A DNA stretch of 64,000 nucleotides from Amaurobius ferox (GCA_951213105.1 OX578152.1:96594568-96658567), one strand, 5' to 3'; numbered from the stretch's first letter, positions 35,531 through 48,430 are shown. The notes: generated by a model from the sequence alone, not told the origin. Translations and numbers: made by a program.

Positions 35531-36049
35531 TTTTTATCTTGAATTGTACTAAAATCTAATCAGCACCAGAGTCACCCACAAATGACTTACCTGTAAAGTA
35601 CAAATTCAGTGCCATTTCAAATAACTATGATTGTTATTTTGTGCAATAAAACTTAATGAATTAATCAAAAAATAAAGAGAAACTGAATTTTAAGTCTGTA
35701 GTGAAAGTCATGTGTTACCCACTTAGTATGTGTACCCACCACATGTGTGTACCCCCCCTTGTGTGTACCCACTTAGTATAATATTATCTTGGTATAAATA
35801 AGTGTTCTTGCAACACTGAAACCATTTTAGGAAACTGCTTCGTAGAAAAAGAACCCCCAAAATTTAAAACCAATGTAATTCGAATCAAATGAGATCAAGA
35901 TGTGCTCGGATTAAACTCGGATTATAATTTTTAAAGATATCAAAATTTCTAAATAAGTTTGCGCATTTGAGTAAAATAAATTAAATATTTATATTTTAAC
36001 ATATCTTACGTGCTTCGAAATAAATCAAATATTTAGAATTTAAAATTAT

Positions 36050-36415
36050 TTGCTTATATTTATAATTTAAAATCATTTTACAGATCTTTAGACTTATTAA
36101 ATTACTTTTATTTATATTTTTATTGTTCCAAATATTGCACCAGAAGTATTGACACTATAAAACACGCGCATGATCACTACGCATCTTCCATATGTTCTAT
36201 TCAAAGATTTAATATTTAAAGATTTAACATTTACGTATTTGCTTAAATTTAGAATTTAAAATTATTTTACAGATCTTTACACTTATTAAAATACTTTTAT
36301 TTATATGTTTATGGTATATTTATTTATATTGCACCAGAAATATTGACACTATAAAACACGCGCATGATCACTGCTCATCTTCTGTATGTTCGATTCAAAG
36401 CGCTTGTGTCGTCTT
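36050..36415. repeat. ~190-bp tandem duplication
   Basis: Positions 36050-36210 and 36239-36410 share ttttacagatcttta(g/c)actta, ttgcaccagaa(g/a)tattgac and aaaacacgcgcatgatcact. About 90% alike by eye. Confidence 0.8.
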
Positions 36416-36480
36416 TAGCAATTTTATACAACAATCGAAATATAATAATGTCATCATAGAATGATTGAATAAGGAACACT

Positions 36481-36740
36481 ACAGGCAACAATGTGGGATC
36501 CAAACAATTGAAGGAAATATATTCACAAGTACATTGTTAGAATCGCAAAAATCAATTATATTTTCATATTAAGATTTACTAAGTCAAAGTTTAAAAAAAA
36601 AACTCATTATTTTGTATACGATTTATTGGTAATTTCCGTTGAAAACCAAGGATAATTTTAAGAACGTGCTTAAAGGAGAGAAAAGCTGGAAGCAGAAGCA
36701 TTCAGATTGTAAGTATCTCTAAAATTAATATTCTGAACGA
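36481..36740. repeat. Segment related to 42715-43010
   Basis: Both hold ggcaacaatg(t/c)gggatc, gaaatatatt...caagt...attgttagaat, and later an aatctgtaagtat-like site. A diverged duplication or unknown repeat. Confidence 0.45.
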
Positions 36741-36984
36741 AAGTATTGGAGCGATGTGTAGGTAGGCGCCTATATACCCAGGCAAAGCAGCTCGAATATT
36801 TCTTTGTGCCATAGTAAATTCTAAAGCTTCACATCATTTGTAGCGCTTTCTGATTCATAACTACACAAAGCAGAACAAAACGAATAAGCTCTACATTTAT
36901 CCATGCGTCCCATTTTTGCGACATTAAATTTTTAGATCTTTACCCCCACCGACTTCCAGCATTACCATTACTACTAAGTAGGGT

Positions 36985-37262
36985 GTTGACTGTAGTCGTT
37001 CGCGATCGTCGAAAATGGAAATGACGATTGAAGAACAACGTGCGAATATCAAATTCTGTCATTGATATTCGCACGTTTTTCTTCAATCGACTACAGTTCA
37101 CTGACACGCATTGTCTGGAAAAACCCTACACTACGGACCTGCTCCTTCCTTTTCACATCTCGCGTCACATGTTCCTCTACTTCACGATAAGATAGTTCCC
37201 TTCTCATCCAATCAGGGTTGGTGATATCAGCTCAGTCTCCGAACTCTTTGATCCTACCTTGT
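36985..37262 (+). repeat. Interspersed repeat family D, copy 2, with fold-back 5' end
   Basis: The first ~60 bp (tgtagtcgttcgcgatcgtc...cgtgcgaatatcaaattctg) are the inverted complement of the family D 5' block. The forward block follows from 37060 (ttgatattcgcacgtt). The 3' part matches copy 3 to ctttttgatcctacc. Confidence 0.75.
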
Positions 37263-37556
37263 ATATCCCCAGCCAAAGAGTTAATGAAAAGAAGAAACAG
37301 GATATGCTTGACTTATTTAAAACAAAACCTTCGTTTTCGCTATTTCTTCCGGAGTCAACAAAATGGTGGAATAGATGGAGTCTTCCTATTCTTTCCATAC
37401 TAGAAATCCGGGGGTAAGATCACACTCTGAAACCTCACTTTGACCTCGTGATTTTGTCGAGAACGTTTCAAAAATCTTCTGTAATTGCCAATTTTTTTTT
37501 CAACGTTCTGCTCGTTAACTGTTAATCCCTTTATGTCCGCACCTTCTTTTCGTACG

Positions 37557-37829
37557 CTAACGGAATTTGAACGTCGACCACCCACTGTTTTGGCCCAACC
37601 CACCTAAGAAACATCTTAGGGACATTTCTGAGGCCTGTGTTATCCATCTATTATATAAGATACCTACGGTGATGGTAGGAGTGTGCGTGTTAAGATCTTT
37701 CAGAGCCCTCCTGATGTCTCCACCGGAGAAGTGAAAGACTAATGGTCTATCACCGGTCGGAACCAAACTGGCCCAATTTTCAATCGACACAACTATTTTC
37801 GAGGCTAAACGCCATGCATTTTTAAGCAA
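37557..37829 (-). other. Uncharacterised open frame of 90 codons
   Basis: Minus-strand frame starting MLKNAWRLASKIVVSIENWA, with a soluble-looking composition. A second frame (37400-37603) overlaps it by 47 bp. I do not recognise a family; it may be a fragment of a degraded transposon protein. No splice or promoter signals examined convincingly. Confidence 0.25.
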
Positions 37830-37893
37830 AATAAAACTTGCCGCTTAATTTTCTTAAGAGTGTTAGTTTTCTTGCCTTTGGCAGACATAAATA

Positions 37894-39238
37894 CACTGAC
37901 TTTCAAAAGTTAAGCACGCAATACAAATTTTCATTTTTCGAAAGCGTATTTAAATTTGAGTGGCTGAAAATCGCTGCGGATATAAATGGCAGTATGCAAA
38001 TATCATACGTTACAGCCAAATCACGATTAACTGTCAGGATATAATTAGGCAGTCGTTGAAGACGCCAGCATCCTGAAGAGCTTGAGGAGGTGCATTTAAA
38101 TGCTGATACGAAGTGTTTATAACTTTTGTGGGAATATTTTTGATGATACTCGTGTTTTTATGGCTGAAAGAAGACGAATGACAGATAGTGAGTGCTGGCG
38201 GTCAATCGAAGATGTCGCTATTTTCTTTGGCGTTGATCATTCGGTAATTTCTCAATTATGGAAACAATTCCAAACAAATCAAACAGTTGTCCGGAGACCT
38301 GTGCCCGGTCGTCCAAGGGTCATCACCCCCTCTGATGATCGGTACATTGCTATTGCAGCCAAGCGGAATCGACGAGCGACGTCCGCAACTGTTACATCCA
38401 TAGTTGCAGAGGCACTTGGCACGACAATATCTGCCAGTATTATGCGTCGAAGGCTCCACGTGAAGGGACTGTACGCTCGAGTACTACGTTTTTGTGTTCT
38501 ACTGACCGTCCAAGCCAGAGGGGCAAGATTAAAGTGGTGTCGTCAACATGTCAGTTGGACTATCTCAGATTGGTGCAACGTCCTGTTCACGGACGAGTCC
38601 ACATTTGCCCTGGAATCAGATGATGAGCGTGTAAGGGTCTGGTGAAAACATCTGGTGACACGCAATCAGGCCAAGAACATCGCTCATTCAGAGGTGACAG
38701 CGTCATGGTGTGGACTGGAATTTCAATGGGATATAGCACAGAGCGGTACATCTTTTAAGGCGATTCTGTGACGGCTGAGCGGTATTGGGATGAAGTCCTA
38801 GACCCCATTGCGAGACTCTACACTGCAGCAGTTGGTTCTGATTTTCTCCTTATGGACGATAATGCCCATCCCCATCGAGCTAACATCATTGGCGAATGCC
38901 TGGAAAGTGAGGATATTTCTCGTATGGAATGGCCGGCGTATTCCCCCGATCTTAATCCCATTGAAAACCTTTGGGTTGCCCTTGGGCGTGCTGTCTCTGC
39001 ACGTTTACCGCCTCCAGCTAGTTAGTCTCAGAGAGTCGGAAATTGCCTTATTGGAGGAATGGCCATTGCTCGTATCTGCGATGGCTGATTACCTCATTGA
39101 AAGCATGAAAAATCGTTATAAAGTTTGTGTTAAGGTTCGGGGTGGTCACATACCATATTAATGTAAGTTTTGTTTGGTTTGTTTGTCTTTAAACATCATT
39201 TTGTTAATGATCCAAATGTGACGGTATCATATAACTTT
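37894..39238 (+). mobile_element. Tc1-type transposon, 3'-truncated
   Basis: Left TIR cactgactttcaaaagttaa after TA (37892-37893), same family as the complete copy at 61585-63100. Homology stops at about 39238 (atcatataactt), so roughly 150 bp and the right TIR are lost. Family D copy 3 begins at the break. Confidence 0.85.
38160..39022 (+). pseudogene. Tc1-type DD34E transposase, broken
   Basis: From ATG at 38160 (MAERRRMTDSE). An N-terminal paired-like HTH is followed by the GRPR-type linker (VPGRPRV), a second HTH, and the first catalytic Asp in LFTDESTFALES. A TGA at 38643 and a frameshift/stop near 38757 follow. It then resumes with the second Asp in LLMDDNAHPHRA and Glu in LNPIENLW. 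The spacing between the second Asp and Glu is 34 residues, the Tc1 DD34E signature. Expected length is about 340 residues. Inactive because of stops and the missing 3' TIR. Confidence 0.85.
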
Positions 39239-39242
39239 CACC

Positions 39243-39515
39243 TGCTGCAGCAGGTGCAATGTTTCTGGCTGCGATTTTCCCAAACGCTGGCAGAATTTGA
39301 TATTCGCACGTTGCCCTTCTAACGCCATTTCCGTTTTCGACGAACGCGAACGACTACAGTTCACTGACGCGCAATATCTGGAAAAACACTTGCTTCTTCC
39401 TTTTCCCATCTCGCGTCACATGTGCTTCTACGCTACGGTAAAAATAGTTCCTCCCTCCTCTAATCAGGGTTGGCGATATCAGCCCAGTCTCCGAACTTTT
39501 TGATCCTACCATGTA
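39243..39515 (+). repeat. Interspersed repeat family D, copy 3
   Basis: Closely matches copy 1 (cgctggcagaatttgatatt; tacagttcactgac) and continues into cagtctccgaactttttgat, as in copy 2. Confidence 0.7.
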
Positions 39516-41870
39516 TATGTGTCTGTCTGTGCCTTCTGAAATGGAAAATGCAAGCTTTGAACATCCATGAAATTCTGCACAGTTGACTGGACCCTTTGTA
39601 CAACAGATCTCAACGAGTTATTTATTTATTTTTTTATTTCAAATTAGTTTAGAAGTTTTAAACTTTTAAAATCGTATTTCGGTCGAAAATTCTGCTTTTT
39701 TAATCATTTTATTGCGCAGGCGATATTCTGCTAGAATGCAAGCACCTTCTTTTGCAGGTGTTTAAGTCTGGGAACAACGTTTCGAAACTTGAGTGCTATT
39801 AAATTTGCAATTTTCTAATTTCGCGGGTTTTATAGATTAATTTTCAATTTCTGGAATATTATTTCAATAATATATGTGTGTCGTGAAATTTTGATTTAAA
39901 TTGAATGTAAATTTTTTGAAACAGAGTATAACAATTTGTTTTTACTTTCGGCTTCAAAATTAATTTATTATCGAGGACAGATAATCAATTCATCAACAAT
40001 GTCTGCAGCTAGAGAATATATGTAGTGGTTATCATTTGCGTGTTGCATTTGAATGGGCTAATTTTTACGCGCGACTGCGCACAAATTTAAACATTCTATC
40101 CTCTTTTAGATTAATTCAATCAATCCCTGCTTTATATCCCGGGAAGCGTCGGACACATTATTCTAGTATAGTATATTGAGAAAATGATAATATGAGCTAT
40201 CTATGGATAATATCAAAATGCAATTTTGACACAGATAAGCTAAATACATCCGATTCATAGGTATCACTCTGTTGTTGGCAAATTTAAAAAATAAACTTTT
40301 ACTGATTTTTCTTTTACAAAATATGTTTAAAAAAAAATAGCTGTGAACCCATTCGGACAGAGCCGAAATGTTTTTATGGAAATAACATTCATTTTGTAAA
40401 ATAAAACTCCAATAAAGTTAAATAAGTTTATTAGATTTCTTTTTCAGACTCATTTGTTTCGTTTAAGGTTTCCAAAGCGCGACAAATTACTTGCGAACTA
40501 TTTGTAGCTGGCTAACACCACTCGTTTTAGCCCCGATATCAACTAGATTCAGAATATCAAATTATTTTACTAACTTGCTTTTCAGTATATAAATTAAACT
40601 TATGCGACGAGATTTTACTTTCAAGTTAATCTAAACTTGCCTGGCGACACATAAATGTACGTATACTTGAATATAAGCATTTCATCTGTTCTGTACAAAC
40701 CTCACCCATCATTAAAAACCTTGAGAATCCCCAAGTTCATTTAACCTCCGAATTTTTTTTAAACAAAGTAAAATATTTTGTGCTTATGCACCCATATTTT
40801 ACCAAGGAGTAAGTAAACAGATTGATCTACAACACTCGTGGCATTTTAAATATTGCAGGTTTTCTACTCATTGGAAAACCCAGGTTAAAATACGAAAATA
40901 TCAAAATTATAGCCACTATACTTCACGAACTAAGTTAGTTCCAAAATCCGATTATATACATTTATAGGGCTTTCAAAGAACTTCAAGTTATTGCTTATTG
41001 TTCATAGCTAGCACTTTCAGTTTCTACGATATAAACATTACAAACTCGAAAACCGGGAAATTTTCGATCTTCAACTTGACAAGACGATGACTCGAAAACT
41101 ATAAGAGCTTTTTTTAATAATAAATATAGATTTAGAAAATACATTTCCTAATGCATATTTTTGTCGTTTACTAGCTATACCTATCTTTTATAGTTTCGAA
41201 AGTATTTCGAATAAAAATAAGAAAATTGCAGGGGGGAAAAAATCATACTTTTTTTAAATTTTCTCGAAACCAAATTCAAAATATTAAGTATTGAAATTAT
41301 TTTTATATATATTTATTATGGACCCTACTTTTGACAAAACAAGAAAAATTATTTACATTTTTATCCATTAGGTTTGGAGATATTAGAGTTCAAAGTGTTT
41401 ACATTTTTCGTAACGCTCCGATTTTCGCCACAGTAACCCTAAGCATAAATAAATGTTATTCACATCAAAAATAAACGTTTACTGATTTTTACAAAATATT
41501 AAAATAATAATAATAATAATAATAACTTTTAATAAGTACTGGGCCTTGTCATTATAATCACCCGACAAAATTTTTTCTCTTTTCTCATGTGACGTCATCC
41601 TTTGAAATCGCGCGCCTTATTTTATGAGAGATTGATTTTCTTCTTATTAACTTCTGATTAGTTTGAAAACAGTTGTCTTCGAGGTTAGCAATCTATTACT
41701 AGTAAATTATATATTGTATATAAATTCTAATAGAATTTCATTATTTTACTTCTTGAATTTTATGAACACTTTCCTATACCAAATTGATATTCTATTGAAA
41801 CAACATGCAATGATCAGTCTGGAAATGCGAAAACTCTCTTATTGATTGCCAATTTTCGAATTTATATATA
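39516..41870. other. Long noncoding stretch, nothing recognised
   Basis: 2.3 kb of AT-rich DNA with no credible coding frame, no inverted termini and only a short (aat)n run at 41506-41524. May be unique intergenic sequence. Confidence 0.5.
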
Positions 41871-41879
41871 TATAAAAAA

Positions 41880-42565
41880 ATCACTTTAAATATAATCGAG
41901 AATTTTAGCAAGTAATCATAGACACGAAATTTAGTACTTTGTTTAAAAATCGCGAATTTAACGATCTTAAAATACGCGTAATTTAGCGCTCTGTCAAAAA
42001 TCTCAAAAGTTTAGCATTCTTTCATAAAATCGCTAATTTCAACGCGAATTTTTCCGCGCTTTTTAAAAAATTGCAAAATTTAGCATTTTTTCTCCAAACT
42101 CACGAATTTTAGTGGTTTTTTAAATCGTAAATATTAACGGTTTTACAAAAAAAATTCTCCACTCAAAATGCGTGAATTTTAGATTTTATTTTCATAAAAC
42201 CATCAAATTTTAACAATTTTTTTTTTTAAATCGAGAATTTAAGAGCTTTTTGTGAAGGGGAGGGGGGACTTTTCTCGTCACAAAATTCATTACTTTTCGC
42301 GAAAATTTCGAATTTTTACCCTTTTTCTTTAAAATCATGAATTTTAGCGTTTTTAATTAAAATTCGCGACAGTTATCACTTTTCTAAAAATATCGTAAAT
42401 TTCAGCGCTTTAGAAAAAAAAAACCCGCTTATTTAAGCTTAAAAGGGAATTTAAGCACTTTTTAATAAAAATTTCAAATATTACCGATGTTTCATAAAAA
42501 TTGCAAATTTAATACTTTAACATAAAAAATCAGTGTTATTCTTTTCCTCAATACATCGCGCATTT
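41880..42565. repeat. Degenerate minisatellite (cgcgaattttagc...ttttt)n
   Basis: Around 16-18 imperfect units of 32-45 bp. Each has a (c)gcgaa(t)ttta(g/a)c core followed by a T- or A-rich arm. Unit length and identity drift continuously. Confidence 0.7.
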
Positions 42566-43330
42566 TAGCACGTTTTACATAAATGCATTGGCCCAACTTT
42601 ATGTATAAGAACCCTGCTAAAGTGTATACAAAATATGGAAATGATATTTTTAATTAACTTACAACAATCAAAGTTTCACAATAATGACATAACAGAAAAT
42701 CTAAGTAACAAACAAGAAAGGCAACAATGCGGGATCTAAATTATACCGAAATATATTTTCCAAGTGTATTGTTAAAAGCTAGTTTATTGTTAGAATCCGA
42801 AAAAGTTTATCATAATTTCATGTTCATAAAATATTTCATATCCGTTCTAAAACAATTTAAAACCGATTTATACAATGTGCTTGTCCTCTTTAAAGGTGTA
42901 TTAGAATGAATAAAGAAAAGAATGAGAAGATAGTATGTAGAAGAAGTTACCCATTTTAATCTGTAAGTATATGTTGAAAACTAATTTCATGAAAGAAAAT
43001 AATTGTGTGATGTAAAATTTCCTACCATTTCAAGCCAGCAATTAATATCGTTTTTATTGTTTCGGGACAATTTCTTTTACACTATTTTTCGGCAAGGTTA
43101 ACTTGAATATACTGCGGAAGCTATAACCGGATATTCATTTAATTTTGTCTCCATGTACCCGTTATGAGTACATTGACTAAATGGTTTCAATTGTAACAGA
43201 ATTGATTTCTAATATTCCTTTAGAGTAACTTTGATTGTAAAAATGTAAAACGACCTTATTATAATTTCAACTCTAAAGATTAGAATCGGTTAATTTCAAA
43301 CTAAACCATTAATACAGCAAAATTTAAGAT
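42566..43330. other. Noncoding sequence; contains segment related to 36481-36740
   Basis: AT-rich, no gene recognised. Confidence 0.45.
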
Positions 43331-43338
43331 CTTATTAA

Positions 43339-43462
43339 TCTTTTGCTTACGGGTGGGACAGCGTCCATCCCAAACGAAGAACCTCTCAAAAAGACAGGTA
43401 TTTGACATACCCTATCCCAAACATTTGGATCCTCCTTTGCAGGCATTGGCGTCCATGGACGG
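43339..43462. mobile_element. Half of the piggyBac-like palindromic MITE
   Basis: TTAA at 43335-43338, then (t)cttttgcttacgggtggg through ggcattggcgtccatggac. It ends at the palindrome centre, the mirror situation of 27452-27578. A diverged SINE fragment (43470-43508) follows. Confidence 0.7.
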
Positions 43463-43740
43463 AATAGATTTAGATCCTAGTGTAAACTGGGTGGCAGTGT
43501 CCTGACTGCTTTAAAGTGTTTCTTTCAGGTATACATCCGTGGCGGAGGGGCGAACCTCCCTCACAGGCGATTCTCCGGCGACATTTTATATTAACTTACC
43601 TTACTTCTTTTTCCAGAAAAAATGTATTTGTAAAAAAGCATTCTACACCAGAACTAGCAAAACAAAGTTCTGAATACAGCTGTATGTGTCAAGGTTCAGA
43701 AAAGGCAATCCGTAATACTAAGACCATTAATATAATAAAA

Positions 43741-46290
43741 GAAGTTGCTTCTACAACCACAGAACAGTTGAAGGAATCGTAATATGATATTCTAGTTCCA
43801 ATATCAAAGTAATTTCTGATGTTGGAACTAGAATGTCATCTGACGATTTCAACATCAGAAATTAGCAGTTTCAACATCAGAAATTAGCCCAGATTTAGAT
43901 GGAGTGGAGTATATGGGCTTTGTTTCTACAGCCACAGAAAAATTGAAGAAATCGTCAGATGACATTCTAGTTTCAACATCAGAATAATTTCTGATGTTGG
44001 AACTAGAACCCAGCATTAGATGGAGTGGAATACATGGCCATTGTTTCTACAACTACAGAACAGTTGGATGAATCGTCAGCTAACATTCTCGTACTTCCAA
44101 CATTAGAAATTATCTCAGCTTTAGATGGAGTGGAGTATATGGCGATTGTTTCTTCAGCCACAGAAAAGTTGAAGAAATCGTCACGTGATATTCTAGTTCC
44201 AACATCAGAATAATTTCTGATGTTGGAACTAGAACCCAGCATTAGATGTAGTAGAATACATGGCCATTGTTTCTATAACTACAGAACAGTTGGATGAATC
44301 GTCAGATAACATTCTCGTACTTCCAGCATTAGAAATTATCCCAGCTTTAGATGGAGTGGAGTATATATGGCCATTGTTTCTACAGCCACAGAAAAGTTGA
44401 AGAAATCGTCACGTGATATTCTAGTTCCAACATCAGAATAATTTCTGATGTTGGAACTAGAACCCAGCATTAGATGTAGTAGAATACATGGCCATTGTTT
44501 CTATAACTACAGAACAGTTGGATGAATCGTCAGATAACATTCTCGTACTTCCAATATTAGAAATTATCCCAGCTTTAGATGGAGTGGAGTATATGGCCAT
44601 TGTTTATACAGCCACAGAAAAGTTGAAGAAATCGTCATGTGATATTCTAATTCCAACATCAGAATAATTTCTGATATTGGAACTAGAACCTAGCATTATA
44701 TGGAGTGGAATACATGGCCATTGTTTCTACAATTACAGAACAGTTGGATGAATCGTCAGATAACATTCTCGTACATCCAGCATTAGAAATTCTCCAGCAT
44801 TAGATGAAGTGGAGTACATGGCCTTTGGCCATTGTTTATACAGCCACAGAAAAGTTGAAGAAATCGTCATATGATATTCTAGTTCCAACATCAGAATAAT
44901 TTCTGATGTTGGAACTAGAACCCAGCATTAGATGGAGTGGAATACTGATATTCTAGTTCCAACATCAGAATAATTTCTGATGCTGGAACTAGAACCCAGC
45001 ATTAGATGGAGTGGAATACATGGCCTTTGTTTCTACAATTACAGAACAGTTGGATGAATCGTCAGATGATATTCTACATTCAACATCAGAAATTAGCCCA
45101 GCTTTAGATAGAGTAGTTTATATAGTAATTGTTTCGAGAGCCACAGAAAAGTTGAAGGAATCGTCAGATGATTTTCTAGTTCCAACATTAGAATAATTTC
45201 TAATTTTGGAACTAGAATCCAGCTTTAGATGGAATGGAGTATATGGGCATTGTTTCTACAGCCACATGAAATTTGGAGTAATCGTCAGATGAGATTGTAG
45301 TTCCAATATCAGTATAATTTCTGATGTTGGAACTAGAACCCAGCATAAAATGGAATGGAGTATATGGGCATTGTTTCTACAACCACAGAATAGTTGGAGG
45401 AATCTTCAGATGACATTGTAGTTCCAACATCAGAATAATTTCTGATATTGGAGCTAGAACCCAGCTTTAAATGGAAGAGAATATGGACAATGTTTCTACA
45501 TCCACAGAACAGTTGGATGAATCGTCAGATAACATTCTAATAACAACAACCGAATTTAACCCAGCTTTAGATGGAATGGAGTACATGGGTATTGCTTCTA
45601 CAGCCACAAAAAAGTTGAAGGAATCATCAGATGGAATTCTAGTTCCAATATCATAATAATTTCTGATGTTAGACCTAGAATCCAGTTTTAGATGGAATGG
45701 AGTATATGAGCATTGTTTCTATAGCCACAGAAAATTTGGAGGAATCGTCAGCTGATATTTTAGTTCCAACATTTTAAAAATTTCTGATGTTGGAACTAAA
45801 ATCCAGCTTTAGACGGAGAGGAATATATTGGCATTGTTTCTACAACCACAAAACAGTTGGATGAATCGTCAGATGACATTCTACTTTCAACATCAGAAAT
45901 TAGTTCAGCTTTAGATAGAGTGGTGTATACAGTAATTGTTTCGACAGCCACAGAAAAGTTAAAGGAATCGTCAGATGACATTGTAGTTCCAATATCAGAA
46001 TAATTTCTGATGTTGGAGCTAGAACCCAGTTTTAGATGGAAGAATTTATGGACATTGTTTCTACAACCGCAGAACAGTTGGAGGAATCTTCAGATGACAT
46101 TCTAATACCAACATCCGAATTTAGCTCAGCTTTAGATGGAATGGAGTATATGGGTATTGTTTCTACAGCTACAGAAAAGTTGGAGGAATCGTCATCTGAC
46201 ATTATAGTTCCAATATTAGAATAATTTCGGTTGTTGGAACTAGAACTCACCTTTAGATGGTATGGAGTATATGGGCATTGTTTCTACAGC
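43741..46290 (+). repeat. 102-bp coding-type repeat array with hairpins, block 1
   Basis: Tandem degenerate units of 102 bp (34 codons). The plus frame reads like MEYMGIVSTTTEQLEES, then SDDILVPTSE, then I(S/N)PALDG. It is preceded by an in-frame leader from about 43621 (KKHSTPELAKQSSEYSC...). About half of the units carry an extra block that forms a perfect hairpin (arm ttctagttccaacatcagaa, loop taat). This adds 19 bp net, shifts the frame and introduces TAA. Between 44024 and 44705 pairs of units form a 227-bp higher-order repeat. The peptide is acidic and Ser/Thr-rich; I know no matching protein. It could be a decayed repetitive-protein exon or a satellite with coding ancestry. Confidence 0.8.
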
Positions 46291-46356
46291 TGTTGGGTTG
46301 TTACTTTTGGCAATTTAATAATTTTAGGAAATTTGTTTTTAATCTAAACGTGTTCA

Positions 46357-46470
46357 GGGGTCTTATTTACATAGTTGTCCTCTTTTAAGGTCTTATTTAC
46401 ATAGTTGTCCTCTTTTAAGGTCTTATTTACATAGTTGTCCTCTTTTAAGGTCTTATTTACATAGTCATTC
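46357..46470. repeat. 30-bp tandem repeat inside the LTR
   Basis: Three full copies and one partial copy of ggtcttatttacatagttgt followed by cctcttttaa; also present in LTR copy 2 at 51222-51335. Confidence 0.95.
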
Positions 46471-46960
46471 TATTTTAGTTATCCATTTTAAGATTGCTTA
46501 GGGTTTTGATATTCTTCTGTTCCAAATAGATTCTATTCCATAGTAATTGTGTTTAGAATGGCGAAAGTTCGGTCTTTTTAGGTTTCAGCAATTTGAATTG
46601 ATTTAAATTGGCTAATTTGCAATTCCATTTATTGCTCTTTTTATTTCTTTTAATTTGATTCCAAATTTGTTGTTATCGGTTAAAAATTCGTTAGTTGATC
46701 GCGATTTTTCAGTTTTATTCTATTTTCAGCTTTTTAAATATTTCAGAATCGTTCATGTTTAAATTGGTGCCGAATTCGTATATTCCAAATCGTTTCACTT
46801 CATTTCTTTTAATTTTCGTCTGCTTTGAAATCCCAATCCTCTTCTTAAAAATTTCGAGTTTTTAATTGGTTGACCGTAATATTAAAATCGCCTGTCATTA
46901 ATTATTTTATCATTCATCGATAATTTTGTTTACAATCTGTGGCAGCGATGTTTCGCAGTA

Positions 46961-46968
46961 TATAAATA
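46961..46968 (+). promoter_or_regulatory. Candidate TATA box of the LTR
   Basis: TATAAATA about 670 bp into the LTR, followed by a CG-containing stretch (ctcgcgctg) and pyrimidine-rich ttcactcccttctc, a plausible start region. Same site in copy 2 at about 56941. Confidence 0.45.
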
Positions 46969-48430
46969 AACTCGCGCTGTTTTTCACTCCCTTCTCTTAT
47001 TATTAATTAGAAGTCAAGATGTGATCTATGAAATTGTTGTTTTTGGTGTTTCGGCGCGAGCCGAACCGAAGTTCGAATTCGGAATGAAACGTTCTTTTAT
47101 TCTCAGCAAAGCCTGCGTTGAGTTTTCTCAGAGATGAGTTCTTCTAAGTTTACTGTTTAACCAACATTCTTTTGCTGTTTTTTTTTCTTTTTTTTTTTTT
47201 TGTTTAATTGAATCCTCCTTCTGTGCTCTCTGAAAATGTTTCGTTTGGATGATGTGGGAGCCGGACCTTTGTTATGTCTAGACGGACGGAACGATTGGAG
47301 ATGTTGATATTGGTTTCCCGTCCTCTAAATGATGTTTCTGCGATGTTTGCGATGATGATGTAACACGTCGGTTAAGTGTCTATTTCTCCCTGGATATGCT
47401 GATCTTATTATGAAGAACTGGAGCGTCATTTTTGGTGAAAAGCACCGGACATATGCTATGCATTCAGCTTTGATGTCAAAGATCCGGTGCAGCTGTGTGG
47501 AGAAATTATTACATCGTTACTAAACGTTCTATTTGGAATATCCCTTTGGAATTCGGATCCAGCCGGAGATTTTTCCTCACCTCTGACGGACATAACCCTC
47601 TTGTGCCGTGTTTGCTTTTCAAGAAGTGTTCTCTAGGAACTTTGGTGACTTTTGCTGTTGGGTCCTCTCCTGCAGATCTCTGCTGTTTTCCCCCTGGAGC
47701 TTTTGGTGAAACCTTTCCTATTTCTATTTCTCAATAGTTAAAATATGTTTTATTCTAATCATTTTCAGTTTTAGATGAATAAGACTCTAGACCTATATAT
47801 TTTAGGTCACCTGAACCTGAGGTTTTTTTTTACTTTTTGTTCTAAATTTCCCTTTTGCCTAACTGATGTTCTTTTTATTCTAAATTCTAATTTAGCAAAT
47901 AATTGAATAATTTTAACATTGTTAACTTTAAATTTTATATTCTAATGCTTTTCTACCACTATACATCCGGCCATTCTATTAATTCAATTTAATTAATTTA
48001 TTTATGATGTTTAATTTGATTTATTTAGTTAATGAGATGTAAACTTTAATGAATCTTTAAAAATGAAGTTTAAATTTTAAAAAAGTTAGATTTTTGAAAA
48101 TTTAAAAATTTGTGTTCTTTCTTTCTCTTTCTTTTTACTTTAAGGAATTTTTTATTTTAGGAAAGTGCCATTTTAATATTTTACAGGAGTACATATTTGT
48201 ACACTTAGGCTAACTGGTCAATAGATCCACTTTGGTTTATTTCTAGAATGTTTACACGTTTTAGAAATCTAGGAGAATTATAGGGTTTTAGGAACTTTAG
48301 AACTTTTGCAAATTTTTAGATAATTTACAAATTTAGTTTTGCAGCTTTCAGAGATATTTTTTCAGAATGATTAGAAATATTTAATATAATATTTTTTTTG
48401 ATATATCATAATGCGTTTTTCTTTCAGACA

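Larger units (their letters stand above)
46291..48430. mobile_element. Probable solo LTR, copy 1
   Basis: A 2,140-bp unit starting TGTTGGGTTGTTAC and ending TTTCTTTCAGACA, flanked by the 4-bp direct repeat CAGC (46287-46290 and 48431-48434). Removing it restores an intact array unit (tttctacagccacagaaaag), so it is an insertion. TG...CA ends and a 4-bp duplication are typical of Gypsy-type LTRs. It contains a TATA box (TATAAATA, 46961-46968) and a 30-bp tandem repeat near 46357-46470. No internal retroviral-type genes are present. The 80-codon frame at 47495 is not supported as coding. Confidence 0.7.

Noticed and set aside
47495..47737. 80-codon open frame (also at 57476)
   Set aside because: Inside the putative LTR; conservation between copies reflects recent duplication only.
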